Shown here: one piece after another, positions 32,343 through 41,315 of the stretch
Position numbering within the stretch: the first letter of the stretch is position 1
Layout: every line of letters begins with the position of its first letter
Assembly: GCA_020636475.1 (NCBI GenBank)
Contig: JACJXU010000014.1
Location: forward strand, 1-43,353
DNA: 43,353 nucleotides
Source: Chitinophagales bacterium
Lineage (GTDB): Bacteria > Bacteroidota > Bacteroidia > Chitinophagales > UBA2359
Reading direction: 5' to 3'
Program-made: the position numbers and the translations under genes
Notes under the pieces: model-generated
The model's input: the letters and a program-made list of their open reading frames with translations, nothing else
What the model was told of the DNA's origin: nothing
Databases searched by the model: none

Positions 32343-33821
32343 ATGTCTAACGTATTATCCTCTATGAAATACGCCCAAGCGAACAATTATGTTGGCGGTA
32401 AAAAAGTAAACACCTTTTCTCAGCGTGTTTTATCCGTAGAATCTCCTTTAGATGGCAGCCTGCTTTCGGAAGTATATTTGTCTTCTGCCCAAGACTTAGC
32501 CCAAGCCGTAGCTGCCGCCAAAAAAGCCTTTGAAACATGGTCAAAAATGCCCATAAAGGCGCGGGTGCAAATATTTTTTCGCTATCGCAATCTTTTAGAA
32601 AAATATTATGACGAATTGGTACAATTAGTCCACGAAGAAAATGGCAAAACCATTGACGAATCGAAAGCCGAAATAGACAAAAGTATCGAATTGTGCGAAT
32701 TTGCCTGCTCTATGCCACAACTCATTACCGGAGAAGTGATGGAAGTTTCCAAAGGAGTAGAGTGTCGTACCGAGCATTTTCCGTTGGGCGTGGTAGCCAG
32801 TATTGTTCCCTTCAATTTTCCGGCTATGGTTCCCAATTGGACTATTCCCAATGCCTTAGTGCTGGGCAATACCATGATTATGAAACCTTCGGAAATGGTG
32901 CCGCTTAGTACCTTGCGTTTAGCCGAAATACTTACCGAAGCAGGTTTGCCCGATGGCGTGTTTAATGTAGTAAACGGCGACAAAGAGATTGTAGAAGCTA
33001 TTTGCGACCATCCCGACATTCAGGCGGTATCGTTTGTAGGTTCTACCAAAGTAGCAAAACTCGTTTATCAGCGTGCTACTTCGCACCTCAAGCGTTGCCT
33101 TGCCTTGGGCGGAGCCAAAAATCACCTCATTGTATTGCCCGATGCGCACGTGCAAATGACGGCTTCTAATGTAGCCGCTTCGATGAGTGGTTGCGCCGGA
33201 CAACGCTGTATGGCGGCTTCGGCAATGGTAGGCGTAGGTAATGTGGATCATATTGTAGCGCAGTTGGTAGAAGAAGCTAAAAAAATAGTGCCGGGCGAAA
33301 ACTTGGGAGCCGTTATTTCTAAAACAGCCAAAGAGCGTATTGAACGCTTTATAGGCGAAGCAGAAGCGCAAGGGGCAAAAATATTGCTGGATGGCAGAAA
33401 CACTACAGTACAAAATGCCGAAGGTGGCTATTATGTAGGACCTACGGTAATTGATTACGTAACACCTGATATGTCTGTGGCGCGGGAAGAGATTTTCGGT
33501 CCTGTAATCAGTATTTTGCGTACAAAAGATATTGACGAAGCCTTGGCGATTGAAAATGCCAATCCTTATGGCAATGCCGCAGCGGTATTTACTCAAAGTG
33601 GTGCTTGGGCGCGCTACGTTATGGAAAATGCCAGTGCCGGAATGATTGGTGTAAATATTGGTGTACCCGTTCCGCGCGAGCCTTTTTCTTTTGGCGGCTG
33701 GAATGAATCGCGCTTTGGTACAGGCGATATTACCGGAAAAAGTTCTATCGAATTTTGGACTAAACTCAAAAAAACAACCACTAAATGGAATCCCGAATCC
33801 AAAACTAATTGGATGTCATAG
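32343..33821 (+). CDS. mmsA: CoA-acylating methylmalonate-semialdehyde dehydrogenase
   Basis: A 492-residue aldehyde dehydrogenase. Family-specific marks of MmsA rather than generic ALDH are FFRYRNLLEKYYDELVQLVH, GVASIVPFNFPAMVPNWTIP, SFVGSTKVAKLVYQRAT, KNHLIVLPDAH, the catalytic Cys in SMSGCAGQRCMAAS, and NIGVPVPREPFSFGGWNESR. It oxidises (methyl)malonate semialdehyde to propionyl-CoA or acetyl-CoA in valine, beta-alanine and thymine/uracil breakdown. It is followed by an aminotransferase that can make the semialdehyde and by an NCS1 transporter. Confidence 0.95.
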   Translation: MSNVLSSMKYAQANNYVGGKKVNTFSQRVLSVESPLDGSLLSEVYLSSAQDLAQAVAAAKKAFETWSKMPIKARVQIFFRYRNLLEKYYDELVQLVHEENGKTIDESKAEIDKSIELCEFACSMPQLITGEVMEVSKGVECRTEHFPLGVVASIVPFNFPAMVPNWTIPNALVLGNTMIMKPSEMVPLSTLRLAEILTEAGLPDGVFNVVNGDKEIVEAICDHPDIQAVSFVGSTKVAKLVYQRATSHLKRCLALGGAKNHLIVLPDAHVQMTASNVAASMSGCAGQRCMAASAMVGVGNVDHIVAQLVEEAKKIVPGENLGAVISKTAKERIERFIGEAEAQGAKILLDGRNTTVQNAEGGYYVGPTVIDYVTPDMSVAREEIFGPVISILRTKDIDEALAIENANPYGNAAAVFTQSGAWARYVMENASAGMIGVNIGVPVPREPFSFGGWNESRFGTGDITGKSSIEFWTKLKKTTTKWNPESKTNWMS

Positions 33822-33893
33822 AAATTGCAATCGTCTTTAAGACAAAACCGCTATTTTACACAAAATTATTCAACTTAAAAAGTATTTACCCTC

Positions 33894-35234
33894 GTGGAAA
33901 GACAAGAAATATTACAAAACAGTTTAGACTATACCTTATTTTCATGGTCGAAACAAACAGGCTTAGACCCTATTGTAGTTGATTATGCCAAAGGCGTTTA
34001 TGTATATGACAAAAACGGCAAAAAGTACCTTGATTTTTCATCGGGTTTGATGAATGTGAACATAGGACACGGAAACCAACGCGTAACCGATGCCGTAATA
34101 AAACAAATGCAAGCCGTAAGCTATGTTACACCTGCCTGTATTACAGAAGCAAGGGGCGATTTAGGTAAAAAATTAGCCGAAATAAGTCCGGGAAACCTCC
34201 AAAAAACACTTTTTACCGTTTGTGGGGCTACTTCTATTGACAATGCGATAAAATTGGCGCGTTTATATACCGGAAGACACAAGATAATTACTAAATATCG
34301 GGCGTATCACGGAGCTACTTACGGCGCAATGACTGCCGGCGGCGACCCGCGCAAATTGGCGCACGATACACAGCAAATTCCCAATATTATTCACATTGAA
34401 GACCCTTATTGCTATCGTTGTCCGTTTGGGCAAAAGGATATGAACCACTGCCAGCGCGAGTGTATTCAACATTTAGAACGCGTTATTCAATTTGAAGGAC
34501 CTGAAAACGTAGCCGCTATTTTGATGGAAGGCGAATCCGGCTCTTCGGGCTGCATAAAATATCCACCCGACTATTTGCCTAAAGTACGCGCTTTGTGCGA
34601 TAAATATGGCATTTTGTTTATTGCCGATGAGGTGATGTCGGGTTTTGGAAGAACCGGACAATGGTTTGGCGTGGATAATTATGGCGTAGTGCCGGACATT
34701 ATTGTTACGGCTAAAGGACTTACTGCCGGATATTTGCCCTTAGGCGCAGTAATCGTGAGCGATAAAATAGCGAATCATTTCAACGATATTCCCTTAATGT
34801 TGGGACTTACTTATTCAGCGCATCCTGTAAGTTGTGCGGCAGGCGTAGAAACATTGCAGATTTATGAAGACGAAAACTTGATAGAAAATACGCGCAAAAT
34901 GGAAAAATATTTGAACCAACAAATAGAAAAATTGCGGGCGAAACATCCTTCCATCGGCGATTGGCGCAATACAGGTTTGTTGGGTTGTTTGGAAATTGTA
35001 AAAAACAGAGAAACCAAAGAACCGATGGCTCCTTTTAATGCAACGCCTTCCCAAATGGGTGCTATGGCAAAAGTTGCGGCAAAAATAAAAGAATTGGGCA
35101 TGTACACTTTTGTGCGTTGGAATTACATATTTATCGCTCCGCCACTTTGTATTACACCCGAACAAATTGATGAAGGATTAGCCATTATCAGCGAAGCACT
35201 TCTGTTTGCAGATGCTGCCTACGAAGTCTCTTAA
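33894..35234 (+). CDS. Class III PLP-dependent aminotransferase (beta-amino acid/omega type)
   Basis: A 446-residue fold-type I aminotransferase starting at GTG 33894. Motifs are YLDFSSGLMNVNIGHGN, VCGATSIDNAIKLARLYTGR, YRAYHGATYGAMTAGGDPRK, the cysteine-rich YCYRCPFGQKDMNHCQRECI, FIADEVMSGFGRTGQW, and the PLP lysine in VTAKGLTAGYLPLGAV. Together with mmsA 72 bases upstream, the likely substrates are beta-alanine and beta-aminoisobutyrate, giving malonate or methylmalonate semialdehyde. That role is inferred from context. 4-aminobutyrate or other omega-amino acids remain possible. The transporter gene follows 12 bases later. Confidence 0.88.
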   Translation: MERQEILQNSLDYTLFSWSKQTGLDPIVVDYAKGVYVYDKNGKKYLDFSSGLMNVNIGHGNQRVTDAVIKQMQAVSYVTPACITEARGDLGKKLAEISPGNLQKTLFTVCGATSIDNAIKLARLYTGRHKIITKYRAYHGATYGAMTAGGDPRKLAHDTQQIPNIIHIEDPYCYRCPFGQKDMNHCQRECIQHLERVIQFEGPENVAAILMEGESGSSGCIKYPPDYLPKVRALCDKYGILFIADEVMSGFGRTGQWFGVDNYGVVPDIIVTAKGLTAGYLPLGAVIVSDKIANHFNDIPLMLGLTYSAHPVSCAAGVETLQIYEDENLIENTRKMEKYLNQQIEKLRAKHPSIGDWRNTGLLGCLEIVKNRETKEPMAPFNATPSQMGAMAKVAAKIKELGMYTFVRWNYIFIAPPLCITPEQIDEGLAIISEALLFADAAYEVS

Positions 35235-35246
35235 AAACTTATTTGT

Positions 35247-36932
35247 ATGAAAAATATTCCGCTATTTTCCTACGACAAAGAACTATACAGCGATGACTTA
35301 GCACCTATTGCGCCCGACAAGCGCACTTGGAACAAATGGCACTTGGCGGCACTTTGGGTGGGAATGGCGGTATGTATTCCTACTTATCTGTTGGCTTCGT
35401 ACATGATTACACAAGGAATGCACTGGTTGGAAGCAATTGTTATTATCGGTGTAGCCAATCTTATCATTACTATTCCGATGGTACTCAATGGACACGCAGG
35501 CGTTAAATACGGTATTCCGTTTCCGGTAATAGGGCGCAGTTGTTTTGGTATAAAAGGCGTGCATATTCCTTCTATTGTAAGGGCTTTTATTGCTTGCGGG
35601 TGGTTTGGTATCCAAACTTGGATTGGCGGGCTGGCAATTTACGCCATTGTAACAACACTAATGGGAATTGAAACAGACACAAGTCTTTCTTTAGGAAAAT
35701 TCATCGCTTTTGGCATTTTTTGGCTGGTAAATATTTATTTCATCTGGCGCGGCACCGAATCTATTAAATGGCTTGAGGAATTTTCGGCACCTATTTTAAT
35801 TTTGATGGGTTTGCTGCTCATTTATTGGGGCTATCAAAAAGCAGGCGGATTTGACATTGTGCTACAACAAAGCCAGCAGTTGGAAAAACCCGCCGCAACA
35901 CTTGTGCAGGAAAATGATGCTTATACATTACAACTTCACCCGTTACACGATAAAAACAATGTTTCCAAAGCAGACGAATTTCTGCTAACGATTAATGGTG
36001 TACCGCAAACTTGGAAGCCCGTTGCTACCGAAATTGCACTGCCGGAAGCAGGAAGTACGCCGCCGGAAGTGAGCGTACAATTTCGCAAAAAAACCGCCGA
36101 CAACAGCTATGTTTATTCGAGTATCGCAAACGCTACATTAGATGACAAAGCAGAAAAAACAGCTTCTTCCCGTATATGGAATTACATTCTTTGGCTTACG
36201 ATTATGGTTGGTTTTTGGGCAACAATGTCCATCAGTATTTCCGATATTACACGCTTTGCCATCGACCAAAAGGCGCAAATAGAAGGACAGTTTTTGGGTT
36301 TGCCCCTCAGTATGATGTTGTATTCTTTTGTGGGAATTTTTGTAACCTGCGCCGCCGTTATCAATTTCAACGACATTCTCATTGCCAACGATGCGCCTTG
36401 GGACCCCGTGAGTTTGATTGCGAAATTTGACAACAAATGGGTGGTTATTTTTGCCCAAGTGATGCTACTTATTGCTACTTTAAGCACCAATATTGCCGCC
36501 AATGTAATTGCCCCGGCTAATATTTTTGCCAATATTTATCCACAAAAAATAGATTTCAAGCGCGGCGGACTTATTGCCGGACTAATAGGCATTGCGCTTT
36601 GTCCTTGGTGGTTGCTCAACGACATCAGCAATTTGCTCATTTTTGTAAGTGGTTTGTTGGGTCCCGTTTTGGGAATTATGCTCGCCGACTACTTTGTGGT
36701 GCGCAAAACCCAACTTTCTCTAAGTGATTTATTTCATCTGCAAGGACAGTACACGTACCAAAGCGGTTTTAATATCGCTGCCATCATTGCCTTAGTTGTT
36801 GGCGTGATTGTAGCTTTGCTGGGTTATTTTATCGAGGCACTTTCACCTTTGTATAAATTAAGTTGGTTTAGTGGCTTTGGCGTAGCATTTTTGGTATATG
36901 TTTTATTAATGCGACAGACAAAAAGCACTTGA
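35247..36932 (+). CDS. NCS1-family nucleobase/hydantoin transporter with an extracytoplasmic insertion
   Basis: A 561-residue transporter of the cytosine/uracil/hydantoin/allantoin group (LeuT fold). TM1-TM5 lie in 31-201 with PFPVIGRSCFGIKGVHIPSI and ACGWFGIQTWIGGLAIYAIV. TM6 onward contains IMVGFWATMSISISDITRFA and LSTNIAANVIAPANIFANIY. Residues about 205-308 between TM5 and TM6 are a hydrophilic, beta-rich segment (AYTLQLHPL, EFLLTINGVPQTWKP, EVSVQFRKK, NSYVYSSIANATL). NCS1 members usually have only a short loop there and about 490 residues in all. By NCS1 topology the insertion is periplasmic. The operon suggests import of uracil, thymine or a related compound. Confidence 0.9.
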   Translation: MKNIPLFSYDKELYSDDLAPIAPDKRTWNKWHLAALWVGMAVCIPTYLLASYMITQGMHWLEAIVIIGVANLIITIPMVLNGHAGVKYGIPFPVIGRSCFGIKGVHIPSIVRAFIACGWFGIQTWIGGLAIYAIVTTLMGIETDTSLSLGKFIAFGIFWLVNIYFIWRGTESIKWLEEFSAPILILMGLLLIYWGYQKAGGFDIVLQQSQQLEKPAATLVQENDAYTLQLHPLHDKNNVSKADEFLLTINGVPQTWKPVATEIALPEAGSTPPEVSVQFRKKTADNSYVYSSIANATLDDKAEKTASSRIWNYILWLTIMVGFWATMSISISDITRFAIDQKAQIEGQFLGLPLSMMLYSFVGIFVTCAAVINFNDILIANDAPWDPVSLIAKFDNKWVVIFAQVMLLIATLSTNIAANVIAPANIFANIYPQKIDFKRGGLIAGLIGIALCPWWLLNDISNLLIFVSGLLGPVLGIMLADYFVVRKTQLSLSDLFHLQGQYTYQSGFNIAAIIALVVGVIVALLGYFIEALSPLYKLSWFSGFGVAFLVYVLLMRQTKST

Positions 36933-36966
36933 CCTACCATTTTTCAAGTTTACCATAAAACCATCC

Positions 36967-38256
36967 CTACACCAACATATTCATCGGCTCTTCGAGAAAT
37001 GCTTTAAAAGTCTCTAAGAATTTCGCGCCCGTCATACCATCTACTACGCGGTGGTCGCACGATAGCGTTACGCGCATCACATTTGCTATGGCAATATTGC
37101 CATCTATTACACGCGGCTGCTGGCTGATGCGCCCTATTGCCAAAATACACGAATTAGGCGGATTGATAATTGCCGTAAACTCCTCAATATCCATCATGCC
37201 CAAATTGGAAATACTAAATGTGCTTCCTTCCATTTCTTGTGGCGTGAGTTTTTTGTTGCGTGCTTTTTCTGCCAACTGGCGACTTTCGGCGGCTAAGTGA
37301 CTAAGCGTTTTTTGGTCGGCAAAACGAATTACCGGCACTAACAATCCTTCGGGAACGGCAACTGCCATACCGATATGTATGTGTTCGTTGTAGCGAATCA
37401 CATTGCCCAACCACGAGGCATTAATAGCTTTGTGCTGGCGCAATGCCAATCCCGCCGCTTTTATAATCATATCGTTGTAGGATATTTTCACGGGCGAAAT
37501 TTTATTCAATCCTTCGCGTCCTGCTACGGCTTTGTCCATATTTATTTCGGTGGTCAAATAAAAATGCGGAGCCGAGTATTTGCTTTCTGCCAAGCGAATA
37601 GCAATTGTTTTGCGCATTTGACTTATCGGAACGTCTTCGTATTTTTCGGTACTTGCTACGGTTGGCAGTTGTATGATAGTTGTTTGCGCCGGAGCAGCCG
37701 TTTGAGCCGTGGCGGCAGGTGCTTGCTGTAAGTATTGTTCTACATCGCGTTTCACAATGCGTCCTTCATCGCCCGAACCGCTTATTTTTGTAAGGTCTAA
37801 ACCGTGTTCTTCGGCTATTTTTCTCGCCAATGGAGAAATAAACAAACGTTGTGGGTCGCCTTTGGGTGCAGTTTCAGGAGTGGAAACGGTAGTTTGTGGC
37901 GTAGTTGTAGCCACCGTTGGCTGCACTTGAGGTATTATACTCGTTTCCGTTTGTTGTTCTGTTTTGCTTGTTGCGGTAGCGGCTTTTTCTTGTTTTAATA
38001 TTTCGCCAACATCTTCACCTTTTTTACCCAAAATGGCAATAATCACATCTACGGGTACAGTTTCGCCTTTGGGTACGCCTATATGCAAAAGCGTACCATT
38101 TTGATAGCTCTCCAATTCCATAGTAGCTTTGTCGGTTTCCACTTCGGCAAGCAAGTCGCCGGATTTTACTTCATCACCAATTTTTTTGTGCCATTCTACA
38201 ATAGTGCCTTCGGTCATAGTATCGCTCATGCGAGGCATACGAATTATTTCAGCCAT
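36967..38256 (-). CDS. Dihydrolipoamide acyltransferase (E2) of a pyruvate/2-oxoacid dehydrogenase complex
   Basis: A 429-residue E2 with one lipoyl domain (1-80; lipoyl Lys43 in EVETDKATMELESY), a Thr/Gln/Ala-rich linker, and a peripheral subunit-binding domain (LFISPLARKIAEEHGLDLTK, GSGDEGRIVKRDVEQYL). A second flexible linker leads to the catalytic acyltransferase domain, ending in VTLSCDHRVVDGMTGAKFLE with the active-site His and Asp (HxxxDG). The single lipoyl domain and the sequence of the binding domain point to the pyruvate complex typical of Bacteroidota, but branched-chain or 2-oxoglutarate specificity cannot be excluded. E1 and E3 genes are not in the window. Confidence 0.92.
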   Translation of the reverse strand: MAEIIRMPRMSDTMTEGTIVEWHKKIGDEVKSGDLLAEVETDKATMELESYQNGTLLHIGVPKGETVPVDVIIAILGKKGEDVGEILKQEKAATATSKTEQQTETSIIPQVQPTVATTTPQTTVSTPETAPKGDPQRLFISPLARKIAEEHGLDLTKISGSGDEGRIVKRDVEQYLQQAPAATAQTAAPAQTTIIQLPTVASTEKYEDVPISQMRKTIAIRLAESKYSAPHFYLTTEINMDKAVAGREGLNKISPVKISYNDMIIKAAGLALRQHKAINASWLGNVIRYNEHIHIGMAVAVPEGLLVPVIRFADQKTLSHLAAESRQLAEKARNKKLTPQEMEGSTFSISNLGMMDIEEFTAIINPPNSCILAIGRISQQPRVIDGNIAIANVMRVTLSCDHRVVDGMTGAKFLETFKAFLEEPMNMLV

Positions 38257-38298
38257 AGTTAAGTTTACTTTTTTGTTGGGTTTTTAATTGCCTTTGTA

Positions 38299-41247
38299 TT
38301 AAAATCCAAAAATTTCGGTCAAATTTAGTTCTTTTACCTTGGATATTTTGGCTAATTCGTCAAAATTTATATTTTCTTTATCGCCCAAAATTAAGAAAGT
38401 AAACGGACGATGCGCCACATGTTGTTCAAAAAATGTCGTAAAATTGCTCAGGCTCATCGTTTGTATTTGCCGATAAATTATTTCGCGAATTTCTTGGTCT
38501 AATCCTCTTTGGCGTGCATTTTCATAATCCCAAAATATGGCATCGCGCAGTACGCGCTCGGTGGCTATTTTTTTCAGTGCCGCTAGTTTTGCATTGTTAA
38601 ACTGTGCTTCCGCCTTCGGCAAGTTGTTCATCAGGTTTTGCATTGCCGTAATAGCATCGTTCATTTTGTCGGATTGTGTACCCAAATACGCGGAAAGGTA
38701 ATGCGCTTCATCTTTTTTTGCCGGAATACTAAAGTAGGCGTAGGCGGAATAGGCTAAGGCTTTGGACTCGCGAATTTCCTGAAAAACAATAGACGATAAG
38801 CCCGTACCAAAAAACTCATTAAAAATATTCATTGCAGCCACATCGGCAATGTTGAATTTTTCATCTTTTGCCACCAGCAGTATATCCACTTGCTTTTGTT
38901 GATAATCCACAAAGTAAATTTCGTTTTTATCCGTATCCAACTCTGCAAATGTTTTGGCTTCAGGGTAGGACAAAACAGGACTTTGTGCAACTTCTTTTTG
39001 GTGTTGAATGATAGTATTTTTTATGGGTTCACTTTTTTCCGAACCAAAATAAAAAATACGCATCGGATACTGCGTAAGCGACTGAATGAGTTGTGTGAGT
39101 GCTTGCGGTTTTATTTGTTGGAGTTGTTCGGCAGTAAGAATATGTGTAAAAGGCGATTCGCTGCCGTATTTGGCGTGGCTTATCATTGCCTTGCGCAAAA
39201 TACTTTGCTTGGAAAGTTTTTCATCGGTTCTTTCTTTCAAAATATCTTCTACCAAACTTTTATATACTTGCTCGTCGGCTTGTGCATTGGCTAAAAGTTG
39301 CGACAAGAGCTCAATACCTTCTTCAAACGATTTTTGCAAACCTGCGATATATACATAGCATTTGTTTCTTGCCGTGTAGGTATTAAATTTCAAACCCAAC
39401 TTGAACCATTCCTGATTGAGTTGCTCGGCGGTGAGTTTGTCTGTACCTAAGTAAGTAAGGTAGCGCATTGCCAAAGGCAACATTAAATCGTTGTCGGCAC
39501 CAAAGTCAAAAATATAGTAGAGTTTAAAAGTTTCGTTTTCGGTGTTTTCTATATAATAGAAAGGTGTTTGTGCGCCGAGTGTGCTTTGCGCCAAATCGGT
39601 TTGATAATCTACAAAAACGGGCTTCGCCTCAATTTCCGGCATTTGAAGAATACTTTCGTAAAAAGCAGACTGTTCTTTGCGGTTTATTTCGATGGGCGTA
39701 ATGGTGGGTTTTTCCACTTTATGCACATTCGGGTCTTCGCCTAAGTGTTTGTAACTTACTACATAATTATTTTGGTAATGCGTTTTTACAAAATCAATAA
39801 TTTCCTGCTTGGAAATTTTTTCCATTTCATCATAATAGTGTACCAAATAGTTGTATGGCAAGTCGTAAATAAAGGCTGTTGTTAAAGTATTGGCACGGTT
39901 GCGGTTGTCCTCAAAGCCCACGATTTGGTTGAGGCGATAGTTGTTTACTACGGCTTGGGGCAGCCAATCGGGAAAGTCTCCTTTTTTGAGTTTTTCAAGC
40001 TCGGCTAAAATAAGTTCTTTGAGTTGTTCCAAAGTTTGTCCTTCGCGCGCTTGTGCGTATATCACATGTGCCGAAGCGTCTTGCAAGGTCATATCAAACG
40101 AGCTGATGTCTAAGACTTTTTGTTTTTGGAGTAAATCCAAATCAAACAAACCTGCGGAGCCGTTTTCCAATATTCCGCTCACCAATTTCATCATCATAAC
40201 ATCGTGCGAATTGACACCTTCAAAGGCAAAGCCTAAGTACAAATGCTCGGCCTGCGAGCCGTAATTGTGAAACTCTTTGGGACTTTCTAAAGGTGCAGGC
40301 TTAGGAAAAACCTTTGCCGGAACTTCTTTTGCTTGCCATTTTCCAAAATACTTATCGGCGAGTTTTATCGCTTGGTCGGGGTCAATATCGCCCGCCAGAA
40401 TTACCGCCATATTGTTGGGAACATAATAGGTAGAAAAAAACTGGTGTATGTTGTACATCGAAGGGTTTTTGAGGTGTTCGCCTTCGCCAATGGTGGTTTG
40501 TGTGCCATAAGGGTGCGGCGAAAATAATCCTTCAAAAATAGATTTCCACGATTTGCGGTAGTCGTTGTCTTGCCCCATATTAAATTCTTCATACACTGTT
40601 TCCAATTCTGTGTGAAAAAGGCGCAACACTAATTCTTGCATACGCTCGGCTTCAATGGACATCCAACGCTCGAATTCGCTGGTAGGAATATCATTGATAT
40701 ACACGGTTTGGTCGTTGGAAGTGTAGGCATTGGTGCCACTTGCGCCCAAAACGGACACTAATTTGTCGTATTCGCTGGCAATGGCGTACTGCGAAGCTTC
40801 TACCGACAAGCTGTCAATTTTGTGGTAAATAGCTTTCTTTTCGGCAGGGTCTTGGGTTTGTTTGTGTAGTTCGTACAGTTCTGCAATCTGATTGAGAAGT
40901 TTTTTTTCTTTTTCCCAATCGGAAGTACCTAATTTGGAAGTGCCCTTAAAAAGCATATGCTCCAAATAATGCGCCAGTCCTGTAGTTTCTGCGGGGTCGT
41001 TTTTAGAGCCGGTACGCACGGCAATCATGGTTTGAATACGCGGACTGCCGGAATTGGGACTGATATATATTTTCAATCCGTTTGACAAAGTATAAATGCG
41101 CGTAAGCAAGGGGTCATTTGCTACATATTGGTAGGTATATCCTGCACTTTTGGCAGTTTCCAACTGACTGTTAGGAACAACTTGAGCTTTTGTATTTATC
41201 ATAAAAATTAGGCAAAAAAAACTTACTAAACAGCTATAACGCTTCAT
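38299..41247 (-). CDS. M16 family zinc metallopeptidase, exported, two tandem halves
   Basis: A 982-residue protein with an N-terminal signal (LVSFFCLIFMINTKA). The active N-terminal half has the inverted zinc motif H93-Y-L-E96-H97 in LAHYLEHMLFKGTSK and the downstream acidic ETVYEEFNMGQD. The C-terminal half has the same fold but no HxxEH, as in pitrilysin/insulinase-like pairs that form a closed chamber. It degrades peptides or unfolded proteins in the periplasm or cell envelope. It lies between dnaX and the E2 gene on the same strand with separate spacing (68 and 42 bases). Confidence 0.93.
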   Translation of the reverse strand: MKRYSCLVSFFCLIFMINTKAQVVPNSQLETAKSAGYTYQYVANDPLLTRIYTLSNGLKIYISPNSGSPRIQTMIAVRTGSKNDPAETTGLAHYLEHMLFKGTSKLGTSDWEKEKKLLNQIAELYELHKQTQDPAEKKAIYHKIDSLSVEASQYAIASEYDKLVSVLGASGTNAYTSNDQTVYINDIPTSEFERWMSIEAERMQELVLRLFHTELETVYEEFNMGQDNDYRKSWKSIFEGLFSPHPYGTQTTIGEGEHLKNPSMYNIHQFFSTYYVPNNMAVILAGDIDPDQAIKLADKYFGKWQAKEVPAKVFPKPAPLESPKEFHNYGSQAEHLYLGFAFEGVNSHDVMMMKLVSGILENGSAGLFDLDLLQKQKVLDISSFDMTLQDASAHVIYAQAREGQTLEQLKELILAELEKLKKGDFPDWLPQAVVNNYRLNQIVGFEDNRNRANTLTTAFIYDLPYNYLVHYYDEMEKISKQEIIDFVKTHYQNNYVVSYKHLGEDPNVHKVEKPTITPIEINRKEQSAFYESILQMPEIEAKPVFVDYQTDLAQSTLGAQTPFYYIENTENETFKLYYIFDFGADNDLMLPLAMRYLTYLGTDKLTAEQLNQEWFKLGLKFNTYTARNKCYVYIAGLQKSFEEGIELLSQLLANAQADEQVYKSLVEDILKERTDEKLSKQSILRKAMISHAKYGSESPFTHILTAEQLQQIKPQALTQLIQSLTQYPMRIFYFGSEKSEPIKNTIIQHQKEVAQSPVLSYPEAKTFAELDTDKNEIYFVDYQQKQVDILLVAKDEKFNIADVAAMNIFNEFFGTGLSSIVFQEIRESKALAYSAYAYFSIPAKKDEAHYLSAYLGTQSDKMNDAITAMQNLMNNLPKAEAQFNNAKLAALKKIATERVLRDAIFWDYENARQRGLDQEIREIIYRQIQTMSLSNFTTFFEQHVAHRPFTFLILGDKENINFDELAKISKVKELNLTEIFGF

Positions 41248-41315
41248 GAATAAAATAGTTTTGAAGATTGGTATAGTAGTACAAGATGTTGTATAAATAA
41301 AAATAAAATATTATT

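Noticed and set aside
32919..33596. A 225-codon minus-strand frame inside mmsA
   Set aside because: Antisense shadow of the conserved mmsA coding sequence with aromatic-rich low-complexity translation and no homologous motif.
36927..36949. ACTTGA/TCAAGT stem after the NCS1 transporter gene as a terminator
   Set aside because: Short 6-bp stem overlapping the stop codon and without a proper T-tract after the stem; too weak to list.
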